NCBI GenBank assembly: GCA_003166865.1
Contig: PMUP01000048.1
Location: 1 to 32,812 of the forward strand
Direction of reading: 5' to 3'
DNA: 32,812 bases
From: Bryobacterales bacterium
GTDB lineage: Bacteria > Acidobacteriota > Terriglobia > Bryobacterales > Bryobacteraceae
In this document: one piece after another, positions 17,442-25,647 of the stretch
Position numbering within the stretch: the first letter of the stretch is position 1
Layout: the number at the start of each line of letters is the position of its first letter
Position numbers and translations under genes: made by a program
The notes under the pieces: generated by a model
Told to the model about the DNA's origin: nothing
Seen by the model: only the letters and a program-made list of their open reading frames with translations
Database searches by the model: none

Positions 17442-18611
17442 ATGCCGAAGCGTTCGATCCGAGACTTGGATCTCAAAGGTAAGACTGTTTTCATCCGGGT
17501 GGACTTTAATGTCCCTTTAGCGCCGGGAGGGCAGGAGATTACCAGCGACAAGCGGATTCGGGCGTCGCTCCCGACCATCCAATACGCCCTCGATCAGGGC
17601 GCGGGTTTGATTTTGGCGAGCCACCTGGGACGTCCCAAGGGGAAAGCGAATCCGGAGATGAGCCTGAAACCAGTGGCTGCGCGGCTGACGCAGTTGCTGG
17701 GGCGTCCCGTTGCGATGGCGCCCGATTGCGTGGGGCCGGAAGTGGAAAAGATGCGGCCGGGTGCGGGGCAGATTCTGCTGCTCGAGAACCTGCGTTTTCA
17801 CGCGGAGGAAGAGAAGAACGATCCAGGATTCTCGAAACAGTTGGCTGCGCTGTGCGACGTGTATGTGAACGATGCGTTTGGATCGGCGCATCGCGAGCAC
17901 GCCTCCACGGTGGGGATGATTCCGTTCGTTCGCGAGGCAGCTTCGGGTCTGCTGATGGACAAGGAGTTGGAGTATCTCACCAAAGCGACCAAGAACCCGG
18001 ATCGTCCGTGCGTGGCCATTCTGGGCGGCGCAAAGGTCTCCGACAAGATTGAAGTGATCGAGAATCTGATGAAGGTCGTCGATGAATTGCTCATCGGCGG
18101 CGCGATGGCTTACACGTTCTTGAAGGCGCAAGGTAAGCCGGTGGGCAAGTCGCTCGTGGAGGATGACAAGCTGGATCTGGCAAAGGAACTGCTCGCGCGT
18201 TCCGGTAAAACAATCCTGCTCCCGTTGGATCATGTGGTGGTGGATGAGCTGAAGGAGGGCGCGCCGTTCGAGGTGGTTGCGAATGTTCCGGAAGGAAAGA
18301 TGGGAGTGGACATCGGGCCGGCGACGGTGCAGGCTTACTGCGCGGTGATTGCGAAAGCGAAAACCATCATCTGGAACGGGCCGATGGGGGTTTTCGAAAA
18401 GCCGCCCTTCGATCGCGGGACAGTTGCGCTGGCGAAGGCCGTCGCGGCTTCTGGCGCCGTATCGGTGGTCGGCGGCGGTGACTCGGAGAAAGCGATCAAA
18501 TCCGCAGGTGTTGCGGATAAGATCTCGCATATTTCCACCGGCGGCGGGGCATCGATGGAGTTTCTGGCGGGGATCGAGTTACCGGGCGTCGCGGCGCTGC
18601 CGGAGAAGTAA
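17442..18611 (+). CDS. pgk: Phosphoglycerate kinase
   Basis: This glycolytic enzyme interconverts 1,3-bisphosphoglycerate + ADP and 3-phosphoglycerate + ATP in the cytoplasm. The 389-residue protein has the full set of family motifs: '[11 protein letters not shown]' near the N-terminus, 'SHLGRPKG', '[15 protein letters not shown]', '[12 protein letters not shown]', '[16 protein letters not shown]', '[11 protein letters not shown]', '[11 protein letters not shown]' and '[15 protein letters not shown]'. The frame is open back into glnA, but the ATG at 17442 gives the normal N-terminus. No strong ribosome-binding site is seen, so coupling to glnA is likely. Convergent with the following MFS gene, with 20 bases between the stops. 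Linkage to glnA rather than gap/tpi is unusual. Confidence 0.97.
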   Translation: MPKRSIRDLDLKGKTVFIRVDFNVPLAPGGQEITSDKRIRASLPTIQYALDQGAGLILASHLGRPKGKANPEMSLKPVAARLTQLLGRPVAMAPDCVGPEVEKMRPGAGQILLLENLRFHAEEEKNDPGFSKQLAALCDVYVNDAFGSAHREHASTVGMIPFVREAASGLLMDKELEYLTKATKNPDRPCVAILGGAKVSDKIEVIENLMKVVDELLIGGAMAYTFLKAQGKPVGKSLVEDDKLDLAKELLARSGKTILLPLDHVVVDELKEGAPFEVVANVPEGKMGVDIGPATVQAYCAVIAKAKTIIWNGPMGVFEKPPFDRGTVALAKAVAASGAVSVVGGGDSEKAIKSAGVADKISHISTGGGASMEFLAGIELPGVAALPEK

Positions 18612-18631
18612 CTCGGGAGAGTAACTCGTAG

Positions 18632-19789
18632 TTAGAAAAATAGGGCAATTCCGCACACGACGCCGGCGGTTACAGCCCAAGTCGATAACAGCGAATGATC
18701 GATTAAGAAACCGGCCAGGGCCGGCGCCGCGATGGCCGAGATGGAGTTGAGCGATTGCGTCAATCCCAGGATTACTCCTTGCTCGGACCGGCCGGCCTTT
18801 TGCGTGATCATGCTGGTGACAGTGGGGCGAATGGTGCCCGTGCCGGAGGATGCCACTGCCGCCGTGATCAGCAGCAGCGGAATCGAGTAAGTGAAGCCGA
18901 GCGCGACTAATCCGACCAAGCCAAAGAAGAATCCAGCCCGCGCCAAGTTCGCTTCTCCTACCCACTTGACCAGGCGGCCGATCAAGCCGCCCTGCAAGAT
19001 CACACCCAACACGCCGAGAAACGCATAGACGTAGCCGACCTGCTGCGGTCCAAACGCTTGGCCATGCCAGGTGTAGCGCCGTTCGGCAAACAGCGGAAAC
19101 CCGGACATGAACATGGAGAACGCGAAGGTAAAAGCGAAGAATTGCCACAACAATGGCGCCAGGCCGGGCTCACGGAAGTAGCGTACGTAATTGCCCCAAT
19201 CGAGCACGGTGAACTTACGCGGGGTCAAGTTATCGCCGGCCGATGGAGTCACAGCCGGCAACAAGAAGTAAGTGGCCAGAATGCTTGTGGCGGAGAGTCC
19301 CGCGGCTACGAAGATCGGGTATTGATAGCCGTATTTCGAAAGAAAGCCCGACAGGCCGGGTCCAATCAAGAAGCCCATACCGAACGCAATTCCGATCAGC
19401 GCGAACGATTTTGCGCGATCCTCGGGTTTGGTGACATCCGAGATATAAGCCTGCGCCAATGACAGGTTGCCAGCGGTGATTCCGTCGATTGCACGCGAGA
19501 GAAAGATGACCCAAAGCGCATGGGCATACGCCAAAATCAGGAATCCGATGAAGGTGCCCACTTGGCTGACCAGCAGAAGCGGCCGCCGTCCCATGTGATC
19601 CGACAGCCGGCCGAGCATCGGGCCCGCAATTAACTGACAAAGAGCGTAGAGCGATACTAGCAGTCCGACCACCGCGGGCGATGCGCCGTAGTGTTCCGCA
19701 TAGAACGGAAGCAACGGAAGAATGATGGTGAGCCCCAGAACATCAACGGAGACGATCAGGAATATCGGAAGAAGCGGAGATTTGCGCAA
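18632..19789 (-). CDS. MFS exporter, TetA/multidrug (DHA1)-like
   Basis: The 385-residue, 12-helix protein resembles drug:H+ antiporters of the DHA1/TetA type. Helix 1 has 'IVSVDVLGLTIILPLLPFY', loop 2-3 has 'LGRLSDHMGRRPLLLVSQ' (motif A, GxLsDrxGRR), helix 4 has 'LSRAIDGITAGNLSLAQAYI', and helix 5 the antiporter motif C-like 'GIAFGMGFLIGPGLSGFL'. It should export a drug or metabolite, but substrate cannot be assigned. The only in-frame start near the N-terminus is TTG at 19789, with no ribosome-binding site. A -10-like TACTTT ends 6 nt before it. It is divergent from the gene at 19850. Confidence 0.88.
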   Translation of the reverse strand: MRKSPLLPIFLIVSVDVLGLTIILPLLPFYAEHYGASPAVVGLLVSLYALCQLIAGPMLGRLSDHMGRRPLLLVSQVGTFIGFLILAYAHALWVIFLSRAIDGITAGNLSLAQAYISDVTKPEDRAKSFALIGIAFGMGFLIGPGLSGFLSKYGYQYPIFVAAGLSATSILATYFLLPAVTPSAGDNLTPRKFTVLDWGNYVRYFREPGLAPLLWQFFAFTFAFSMFMSGFPLFAERRYTWHGQAFGPQQVGYVYAFLGVLGVILQGGLIGRLVKWVGEANLARAGFFFGLVGLVALGFTYSIPLLLITAAVASSGTGTIRPTVTSMITQKAGRSEQGVILGLTQSLNSISAIAAPALAGFLIDHSLLSTWAVTAGVVCGIALFF

Positions 19790-19849
19790 GAGAAGAAAGT
19801 ACGATGGTAACAGATGCCTGCGCGCCTAAGGCAGTGCGGCATCCCGCCT

Positions 19850-20491
19850 ATGGCCGATCAACTGTATCTTTCTTACTGGCTGCGAAACTTCACGGAGCCG
19901 ACCATGCTGCGGCACTATGAAAAGCTTCTGCGGCTCTTCCCGTTTTCGCGGCTCGCAACGCAGCCATCCACTTTCAAGGTGATCGCCGTGGATTACAGCG
20001 AGCCGGTGGTGCTGGAGGTTCCTTATCCAGCGCCCGTGCCAGTGGATGACATTTTGGCCGCGGCCAAGGACTTTCAGAACGCGGACTCCTGCTATCGGCT
20101 GGAAACGTGGTGGGACTTGTGGCAGTTCGCCGATGAATGGAAGCTTGAGCCCGCGCGCGTGGCGCTGTGCTGTTTTGGCCCGGAATTCGATCGGGGGACG
20201 GCCGGCTTCCACCCTGTGCAGCAGGCTGCCGTCACGGAATTTCCAGGTTTGGCTGAAGACGCCGCGGCAAACTGCGCGCTCGAGATTGAGTTTGGCATCG
20301 ATGCTAACTTTCTTCCGCAGCCGGACCTGCCGGATAGCCCGCGCGTGATCCAATCGAACATCAAGAGCTTACTCAAACTGGTGCACGATTTGGATGATGC
20401 GCTGCTGGTGGAAACGCGCATGCTGTGGTCGGAGTCTGGCGAGAATTTCGCGGAGAAGCTGCATCAAGCGCTCACGGCGACGGCGGAATAG
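19850..20491 (+). CDS. Conserved protein of unknown function
   Basis: The 213-residue protein has no signal peptide, membrane helix or motif I can name. It is acidic and Trp/Phe-rich, starting 'MADQLYLSYWLRNFTEP' and containing 'CYRLETWWDLWQFADEWKL' and 'VALCCFGPEFDRG'. It looks like a soluble globular protein. The frame is open back to 19814, but the ATG at 19850 gives a natural start. It is divergent from the MFS exporter (60 bases between starts) and its last 20 bases overlap the end of the convergent response-regulator gene. Codon use and composition match its neighbours, so it is very likely real. Confidence 0.7.
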   Translation: MADQLYLSYWLRNFTEPTMLRHYEKLLRLFPFSRLATQPSTFKVIAVDYSEPVVLEVPYPAPVPVDDILAAAKDFQNADSCYRLETWWDLWQFADEWKLEPARVALCCFGPEFDRGTAGFHPVQQAAVTEFPGLAEDAAANCALEIEFGIDANFLPQPDLPDSPRVIQSNIKSLLKLVHDLDDALLVETRMLWSESGENFAEKLHQALTATAE

Positions 20492-20864
20492 GGCCTTGCT
20501 TTAGCAGACTCTGCACCGCTTCCGCCAGCATTTTCGGCACAAACGGCTTTTGCAGGAAGGCCACCTGGCGTTGCAGCGAATTCGGCAGATTCTCGATGAA
20601 GAAGGGAGACCCGCTGCAAACCAGCACCCGAAGTTCCGGCCGGATTTCCAGCATCCGCGTCAACAGCGTGTCGCCGGGCATATCGGGCATGCCAAGATCG
20701 GCGATCACCAGGCCGTAGCGATCGGGAGCGGCCTCAAAGCTACGCAGCGCGTCAAGCGATTTCAGGTGGGTTTCCACTTCAAACCCGAGCCGCTGGAGAT
20801 ATTTCTCGATGAGCTGCAGCAGCGGCGGCTCATCTTCCACCAGAAGAATCCGTATCGCCGCCAC
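20472..20864 (-). CDS. Stand-alone response-regulator receiver (CheY-like)
   Basis: The 130-residue protein is a receiver domain with no output domain. The acidic pocket is in 'ILLVEDEPP', the phospho-acceptor Asp is in 'GLVIADLGMPDMPG', the switch Ser/Thr region is 'VLVCSGSP', and the conserved Lys is in 'FLQKPF'. It would be phosphorylated by a histidine kinase located elsewhere and act through protein contacts. The GTG start at 20864 lies 2 bases after the stop of the beta-barrel gene, so the two are translated from one mRNA. Its last 20 bases overlap the opposing gene ending at 20491. Confidence 0.9.
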   Translation of the reverse strand: MAAIRILLVEDEPPLLQLIEKYLQRLGFEVETHLKSLDALRSFEAAPDRYGLVIADLGMPDMPGDTLLTRMLEIRPELRVLVCSGSPFFIENLPNSLQRQVAFLQKPFVPKMLAEAVQSLLKQGPIPPSP

Positions 20865-20866
20865 GA

Positions 20867-22219
20867 TCAGCGCACCGACTCAAAAAGATCGCCCAAGCTA
20901 AACGCCAGGCCCACGCTCACGCGGTTGGAGTCCTTCTGCAAAATCGCATTCTCCGTTGTGTAGTGGCGATAATCATAGCGTACATCGAGGTGAGCGGCGC
21001 GCGTCAAGTTGTAGAACACTTCAGCGCCTGCCTGCGCGTTGGTGTACTTGCCGAGAGCCTGTCCGAGCGCGGAGAGCTCATTGAAGGCCGCGTTGCCGCG
21101 CGCCTCCCAGTTCCTTCCGGCAATGTATGAATAACCAATGGCCGCCGAAGTCTGACGCGAAGTGAGATAGTAGCCGTTGCCGGGCGTTACGCCCATCGCA
21201 TAGTCGAACGTCAGCGAAGACGTTTTGAATCTTCGGACCAGGCGGGCCTGGGCAACCGGGAGGTACGACACGCGGGAGAATGTTACCGTCGCGAAGCTTT
21301 GGCCGATCAGAGCCGCGATCGCCGGATCGAGCGCAACTTGCGTCAGGCCGAGCGTTTCCACGCGAGCCATTCCCGCCTGCGTGCTCAAGTCCCAGTGGCG
21401 CGCGAAGCCCGCCGAGTACCCGAGCGCTGGAATCTGCAGCCGTGAATTCCCGAAGGCGCGTTGATAATCGAAGTAAGTGTTGTTGTAGCTGGCCGAGATG
21501 GTCTGCCGGGACGTCAACCGGTAAGCCACGCTCGCTCGCGCGCTATATCCGTTGAGGCCGGCGAGCAAGAGCGATTGCCTGCGGACTATGAATCCGTCTC
21601 CACCGAAACCAAACGACAGCCGCTCGGTTTCTTGCCAGGTCAAATCCACTCGCGATTGCAGATAGTTTGTGCGGTTGTCGAATAGCTCGTTGATAGGCAG
21701 ACCGGGGAGGTTCAGGGTTGAGAGTGGCAGGTAGGTAAACGCCCCATTGGCCACCGTGGTTGTCCCGAGCGTGGTCTTCAGATCCAAAAGCAGGTGTTGC
21801 TGAAGCACGCGGCTGTAGGCGAGCTGGAAGAATTGATCCAGCCCATTCAGTAAGCTGGCGGTGGCGTACTGTCGATACGCGCCTCGGTACTCGATAGTGA
21901 GTTTGGCGCGGCGCCATCGACGCGAAACGGCGGCCCCGAAGCTGGTCTCAACCCCAAAACCCCCTTGGGGTGCAAGAGGCGTTTCATAGCTGGGCGCAAT
22001 GACGGGCGTAAGACCTGAATCATAGACGCCGCTGAATTTGACAAACATGCCGAACTCGAGCGGCTTTCCGGTGGAATCCATCAAGCCGGAGTCCCGGCCG
22101 AGAATGGAAGGTCCTTCGAAGGTGGGTTCCTGCTGATCCCGCGCGCTGGTATCAGGCTGGTTTTGCGCCGGAGCGAAGCCGACCGTCAGCAAAGCCAGGA
22201 AGAAAATTCGCGGTCCCAG
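20867..22219 (-). CDS. Outer-membrane beta-barrel protein, probably CTG-started
   Basis: The 450-residue product has alternating polar/hydrophobic strands with aromatic girdles throughout ('[16 protein letters not shown]', '[18 protein letters not shown]', '[11 protein letters not shown]') and ends '[19 protein letters not shown]', typical of Gram-negative outer-membrane barrels. Function unknown; it may be a porin or surface barrel. The conventional start is TTG at 22192, but that leaves a headless signal peptide. The codons between the upstream in-frame stop (22220-22222) and 22192 encode '[10 protein letters not shown]', which completes a good signal peptide, and CTG at 22219 has AAGGA five bases upstream. 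I therefore favour CTG. It is followed immediately by the receiver gene. Confidence 0.8.
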   Translation of the reverse strand: MGPRIFFLALLTVGFAPAQNQPDTSARDQQEPTFEGPSILGRDSGLMDSTGKPLEFGMFVKFSGVYDSGLTPVIAPSYETPLAPQGGFGVETSFGAAVSRRWRRAKLTIEYRGAYRQYATASLLNGLDQFFQLAYSRVLQQHLLLDLKTTLGTTTVANGAFTYLPLSTLNLPGLPINELFDNRTNYLQSRVDLTWQETERLSFGFGGDGFIVRRQSLLLAGLNGYSARASVAYRLTSRQTISASYNNTYFDYQRAFGNSRLQIPALGYSAGFARHWDLSTQAGMARVETLGLTQVALDPAIAALIGQSFATVTFSRVSYLPVAQARLVRRFKTSSLTFDYAMGVTPGNGYYLTSRQTSAAIGYSYIAGRNWEARGNAAFNELSALGQALGKYTNAQAGAEVFYNLTRAAHLDVRYDYRHYTTENAILQKDSNRVSVGLAFSLGDLFESVR

Positions 22220-22289
22220 CTAATTCCTTGGTGCAGATTCAAGTCTGACTCCCCGGCGCAGGAGTGTCAAGCTCGTGGTCCAATCTCGT

Positions 22290-22295
22290 TATTAT
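22290..22295 (+). promoter_or_regulatory. -10-like TATTAT ahead of yjbQ
   Basis: TATTAT ends 8 nt before the ATG at 22304. There is no clear -35 and no ribosome-binding site, so a leaderless mRNA is possible. Confidence 0.4.
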
Positions 22296-22303
22296 CGACA
22301 GGT

Positions 22304-22717
22304 ATGCGATTTCACACGGAATATCTGAAGTTTCAAACCAAGCAACACCGCGAGTACGTCAATATTACTGGCGAGGTGAACGCCGCGCTGAAGAAAAGCG
22401 GCATTCGCGAAGGGATGATTTTGGTATCGGCAATGCATATCACTGCCGGTGTCTGGGTGAACGACGCCGAAGACGGGCTGCTGGCCGACATCGACGAGTG
22501 GCTGGAGAAGCTGGCGCCCTACCGCGACAATTATCGCCATCATCGCACGGGGGAAACCAACGGCGATTCGCACCTGAAGAGTCTGCTGGTTCATCATCAG
22601 GTGATCGTGCCGGTGACGGACGGGAAGCTCGACTTCGGACCCTGGCAGCAGGTGTATTACGCCGAGTTCGACGGACAGCGCTCCAAACGCGTCATCATTA
22701 AAGTGATGGGGGAATGA
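22304..22717 (+). CDS. yjbQ: YjbQ/UPF0047 family protein (secondary thiamine-phosphate synthase-like)
   Basis: The 137-residue protein has the length and motifs of the YjbQ family: '[20 protein letters not shown]' with the conserved His, followed by '[16 protein letters not shown]' with a second His, and '[26 protein letters not shown]' (shown here in parts) at the end. E. coli YjbQ has weak thiamine-phosphate synthase activity when overproduced; the physiological role is unclear. The start ATG is preceded by a -10-like box and no ribosome-binding site. The following gene starts 51 bases later on the same strand with its own good ribosome-binding site. Confidence 0.9.
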   Translation: MRFHTEYLKFQTKQHREYVNITGEVNAALKKSGIREGMILVSAMHITAGVWVNDAEDGLLADIDEWLEKLAPYRDNYRHHRTGETNGDSHLKSLLVHHQVIVPVTDGKLDFGPWQQVYYAEFDGQRSKRVIIKVMGE

Positions 22718-22768
22718 ACCGGCGTGAAAGGATCGCCGCCCCGCGGGCATTCCCATTGTAGGAGCTTT

Positions 22769-24790
22769 ATGCGACGATATCTTTGCTTGATGACCGGCCT
22801 CGGGCCCCTGATAGCCGCGTTGGCCGCGACGGCTTTGGCGGCCGACATTCCCATCCACGAAGTGGTTCTGTACAAGAGCGGCGTGGGCTATTTCGAACGC
22901 GGCGGCTTGCTGCGCGCGGGAGAATCCGGCCGCCTGGATTTCAAGGCTTCCGACATGAACGATGTCTTGAAGTCGCTCACCATTTCCGAACAGAATGGCG
23001 GCAAAGTCACTGGGCTGCGCTACGACTCGAGCGAGCCGTTGGACAAGAAGCTCGCCGATTTTCCGTTCAAGATCGATGGTCAGGCGTCGTTGGCGCTGTT
23101 CCTGGATCAAATGCGGGGCGCCAAGGTGGAGCTGAAATACGGCGCCGAAACCATCAGCGGAACGGTGGTCAGCGGGCGCATCGTTAGGTCCGACGATAAA
23201 CAGCCCGAACGTGAGCAGTTGGTAGCGATGCTCGATTCCGGCGAACTGCGGACGTTGGACTTGGCGGCAGCCAGCTCGATTCGCTTCGCCGATTCGAAAC
23301 TGCAACTTCAGCTGCGCGACTATCTCACCGTTGTAAACCAGTCGCGCTCCACTGATAAGCGCAGCATTTACATCGATTCCTCGGATGCCAAGGAGCGCCA
23401 GATCGCCGCCGGCTATATGCTTCCCACGCCGGTCTGGAAATCGAGTTACCGTTTGATCTTCAATGAGAAGCCCGAGCCTACGCTCGAGGGCTGGGCCATT
23501 GTCGATAATACGACCGGCGAGGATTGGACCAACGTGCGTCTCGCGGTGGTCTCGGGCCGGCCGGTGTCGTTCATCAGTAATTTATATGAGCCGAAGTACG
23601 TGGCTCGGCAGACCGTGGAATTGCCTGAGGATCGCGCGGCCGCGGCGGTGGTGTACGGAGGCGCCGTCGACGAGTTGAAACAGGCTGCGGTCGCGGGATT
23701 GCCCGCGCCTCCGCAGAGAGCGCTGGGCAGGGCGCAGGCCCGACTGGGAGGCACCATCGACGGGTTAGCATCTGGCGCAAACAGCTTCGTCACCAACGAG
23801 AGCTTGGTCGCCGTGAATGTCGCCGCGGAGGACCTGGGCGATCTTTTCGAATATCGCTTTGCCTCGCCCGTCACGGTGAAGAAAGACGAATCCGCCATGT
23901 TCCCTTTCCTGCAGCAAGCAATCGGCGCGCGCAAGCTGCTGATCTATTCCGAAAGCTATGGCGAGCATCCGATGAACGCGGCCGAGCTCACCAATTCCAC
24001 GGGCAAAACGCTGGACGGCGGCCCTATCACCGTTTTCGACGCCGCCAGCTACGCTGGTGAGGCGCTGGTGAACACTCTGAAGGCCGGCGACAAACGATTG
24101 ATCAGCTTCGCCGTCGACCTCGGCACGCGCGTGACTACGCGGTTTGATTCCGGCCGCGAGGTAGTGCGCGAGATCCACGTGAATCGGGGCATGCTGACCA
24201 CGCGGGCGGCGATCGACGAGACAAAGACCTACACCATCCGCAATGTCGATCAGAAGCCTAAAACATTGATTATTGAACAGGCGCAGCGGCCCGAGTATAA
24301 GCTGCTCGGGCAAAAACCTTCTGAGACCACCACTAACGCCTATCGCTTTGAAGTGAAGCTCAGCGCGGACGGCACCGAGAAATTTCCGGTGGCTGAAGAG
24401 CGCGTGTACGACACCACGACGGCGGTTTCCAGTCTCACACCGGATGTGCTGCTCGCTTACGTGCAGAATAAGGCGCTATCGGAAGCGGGTCGCCGCCAGT
24501 TGCAGCAGATCGCGAGCGCGAAGCGGCAGATCGCCGACTTCGACAACCAGATCCGCCAGCTCGACAGCAATGCAAATACGATTGTGAGCGATCAGAACCG
24601 GGTCCGGGAGAACATCGAAAGCCTGAACCGGGTGAGCGGCCAGCAGGATCAAGTGCAGAAATACGCGCGCCAGTTGGCCACCCAGGAAAGTGAACTGGCA
24701 GGGGTGCGGGATCAGTTAAGCGATCTCAAAAAGAAGAAGGCGGCGCAGGAATCCAGTCTGAACGCTTTGATCGAGACCCTGGACTTCTGA
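22769..24790 (+). CDS. Secreted DUF4139-like protein with C-terminal coiled coil
   Basis: The 673-residue protein has a signal peptide (about 1-28, 'LIAALAATALAA') and then 'IPIHEVVLYKSGVGYFERGG', the opening strand pattern of DUF4139/MuiA-like proteins. The central section 'YMLPTPVWKSSYRLIF' and 'EGWAIVDNTTGEDWTNVRL' is the family's most recognisable part. Residues about 585-665 form a heptad-rich coiled coil ('RQIADFDNQIRQLDSNANTI', 'QVQKYARQLATQESELAG'). Function is not established; the position points to the periplasm. The ATG at 22769 has TAGGAG 6 nt upstream. The end is 7 bases from the convergent ABC ATPase gene. Confidence 0.8.
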   Translation: MRRYLCLMTGLGPLIAALAATALAADIPIHEVVLYKSGVGYFERGGLLRAGESGRLDFKASDMNDVLKSLTISEQNGGKVTGLRYDSSEPLDKKLADFPFKIDGQASLALFLDQMRGAKVELKYGAETISGTVVSGRIVRSDDKQPEREQLVAMLDSGELRTLDLAAASSIRFADSKLQLQLRDYLTVVNQSRSTDKRSIYIDSSDAKERQIAAGYMLPTPVWKSSYRLIFNEKPEPTLEGWAIVDNTTGEDWTNVRLAVVSGRPVSFISNLYEPKYVARQTVELPEDRAAAAVVYGGAVDELKQAAVAGLPAPPQRALGRAQARLGGTIDGLASGANSFVTNESLVAVNVAAEDLGDLFEYRFASPVTVKKDESAMFPFLQQAIGARKLLIYSESYGEHPMNAAELTNSTGKTLDGGPITVFDAASYAGEALVNTLKAGDKRLISFAVDLGTRVTTRFDSGREVVREIHVNRGMLTTRAAIDETKTYTIRNVDQKPKTLIIEQAQRPEYKLLGQKPSETTTNAYRFEVKLSADGTEKFPVAEERVYDTTTAVSSLTPDVLLAYVQNKALSEAGRRQLQQIASAKRQIADFDNQIRQLDSNANTIVSDQNRVRENIESLNRVSGQQDQVQKYARQLATQESELAGVRDQLSDLKKKKAAQESSLNALIETLDF

Positions 24791-24797
24791 GTCCGAG

Positions 24798-25607
24798 TCA
24801 GGAGAGATGATAATAGCCGTCGCGGCGCGTCAGCTCCACCGGCAGGCCAAATAGTTCCGTGAGACGCCCGGTGGTAAGAAGCTCGCTCTTGCAGCCATCC
24901 GCGAACACGCGGCCCTGGCGCAACAAGATCACGCGCTCCATTTCGGGGATGATGTCGGGAAGATGATGCGTCACCATCAGGATTCCCGTGCCGGCCTGTG
25001 CAAGCTTGCGCAGCATATCGCGCAGCTCAATGGCCGCGCGAAAGTCCAGACTATTGCTCGGCTCATCGAGCAGAAGCGCCAGCGGATCGTGCACCAAGGC
25101 CCGGCCGATGAGTAAGCGGTGCGCCTCGCCGGAAGACAACTCGGTGATTTCGCGTTGCGCCAGGTGCGGGATTTCCAAGAGCTGCAGGACCTGCTCGGTC
25201 TTTTCGAGCATGGCCGGCGTGACGTGATGATAGGGCTGCACGCCGATGCTGCTGAAGAAACCCGAGAGCACCAGTTCCTGGCCCGTAATGTCTCTGGTGC
25301 AGCGGCGCATGAGTTCATTCGATACGATGCCCAACAGCGGACGGAGCTCGAAGACGTTCCAGGTATCGCGCCCCAGAATGGTGAGCGAAGAATCGGGAAG
25401 CGCCAACGGATAGCATTCTCGCGTGATGGTTTTGATCAGCGTGGATTTGCCGCAACCGTTCGGCCCTAGGATGGCTACGTGCTCGCCAGCGCCGATACTC
25501 AGCGTGATGTCCTGGAGGACGGTCTTTTCGCCGAGCATGACTGAAACGTGACGGAAGGCCAGCAAGGCGGGAGCATCGGCCGCGCTCGTTAACCCACTAT
25601 TTGTCAT
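24798..25607 (-). CDS. Orphan ABC ATPase
   Basis: The 269-residue single-domain ATPase has Walker A 'GPNGCGKSTLIK', signature 'ELSSGEAHRLLIGRAL' (SSGE in place of the common SGGQ), Walker B 'LALLLDEPSNSLDF' and switch His 'LMVTHHLPDI'. The N-terminus 'LLAFRHVSVMLGEKTVLQDI' is that of importer-type or ModF-like ATPases. No permease or binding protein is nearby, so it may pair with a distant transporter or act in a non-transport role. ATG at 25607 lies 5 nt after a -10-like TATGAT and has no ribosome-binding site. Divergent from nothing coding: the AhpD-like gene upstream points the same way and ends 40 bases before it. Confidence 0.85.
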   Translation of the reverse strand: MTNSGLTSAADAPALLAFRHVSVMLGEKTVLQDITLSIGAGEHVAILGPNGCGKSTLIKTITRECYPLALPDSSLTILGRDTWNVFELRPLLGIVSNELMRRCTRDITGQELVLSGFFSSIGVQPYHHVTPAMLEKTEQVLQLLEIPHLAQREITELSSGEAHRLLIGRALVHDPLALLLDEPSNSLDFRAAIELRDMLRKLAQAGTGILMVTHHLPDIIPEMERVILLRQGRVFADGCKSELLTTGRLTELFGLPVELTRRDGYYHLS

Positions 25608-25612
25608 GCGAG

Positions 25613-25618
25613 ATCATA
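25613..25618 (-). promoter_or_regulatory. -10-like TATGAT ahead of the orphan ABC ATPase
   Basis: TATGAT on the minus strand ends 5 nt before the ATG at 25607. No consensus -35 at 16-18 bases. A palindromic TATACT-like stretch lies a little further upstream. Confidence 0.4.
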
Positions 25619-25647
25619 CAGCCGCGAGTATACTGCAACCATGCGGC

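Noticed and set aside
18607-18628. 9-bp direct repeat AGTAACTCG after the pgk stop
   Set aside because: Short and imperfectly spaced; no structure or match to other repeats in the window, so it may be chance.
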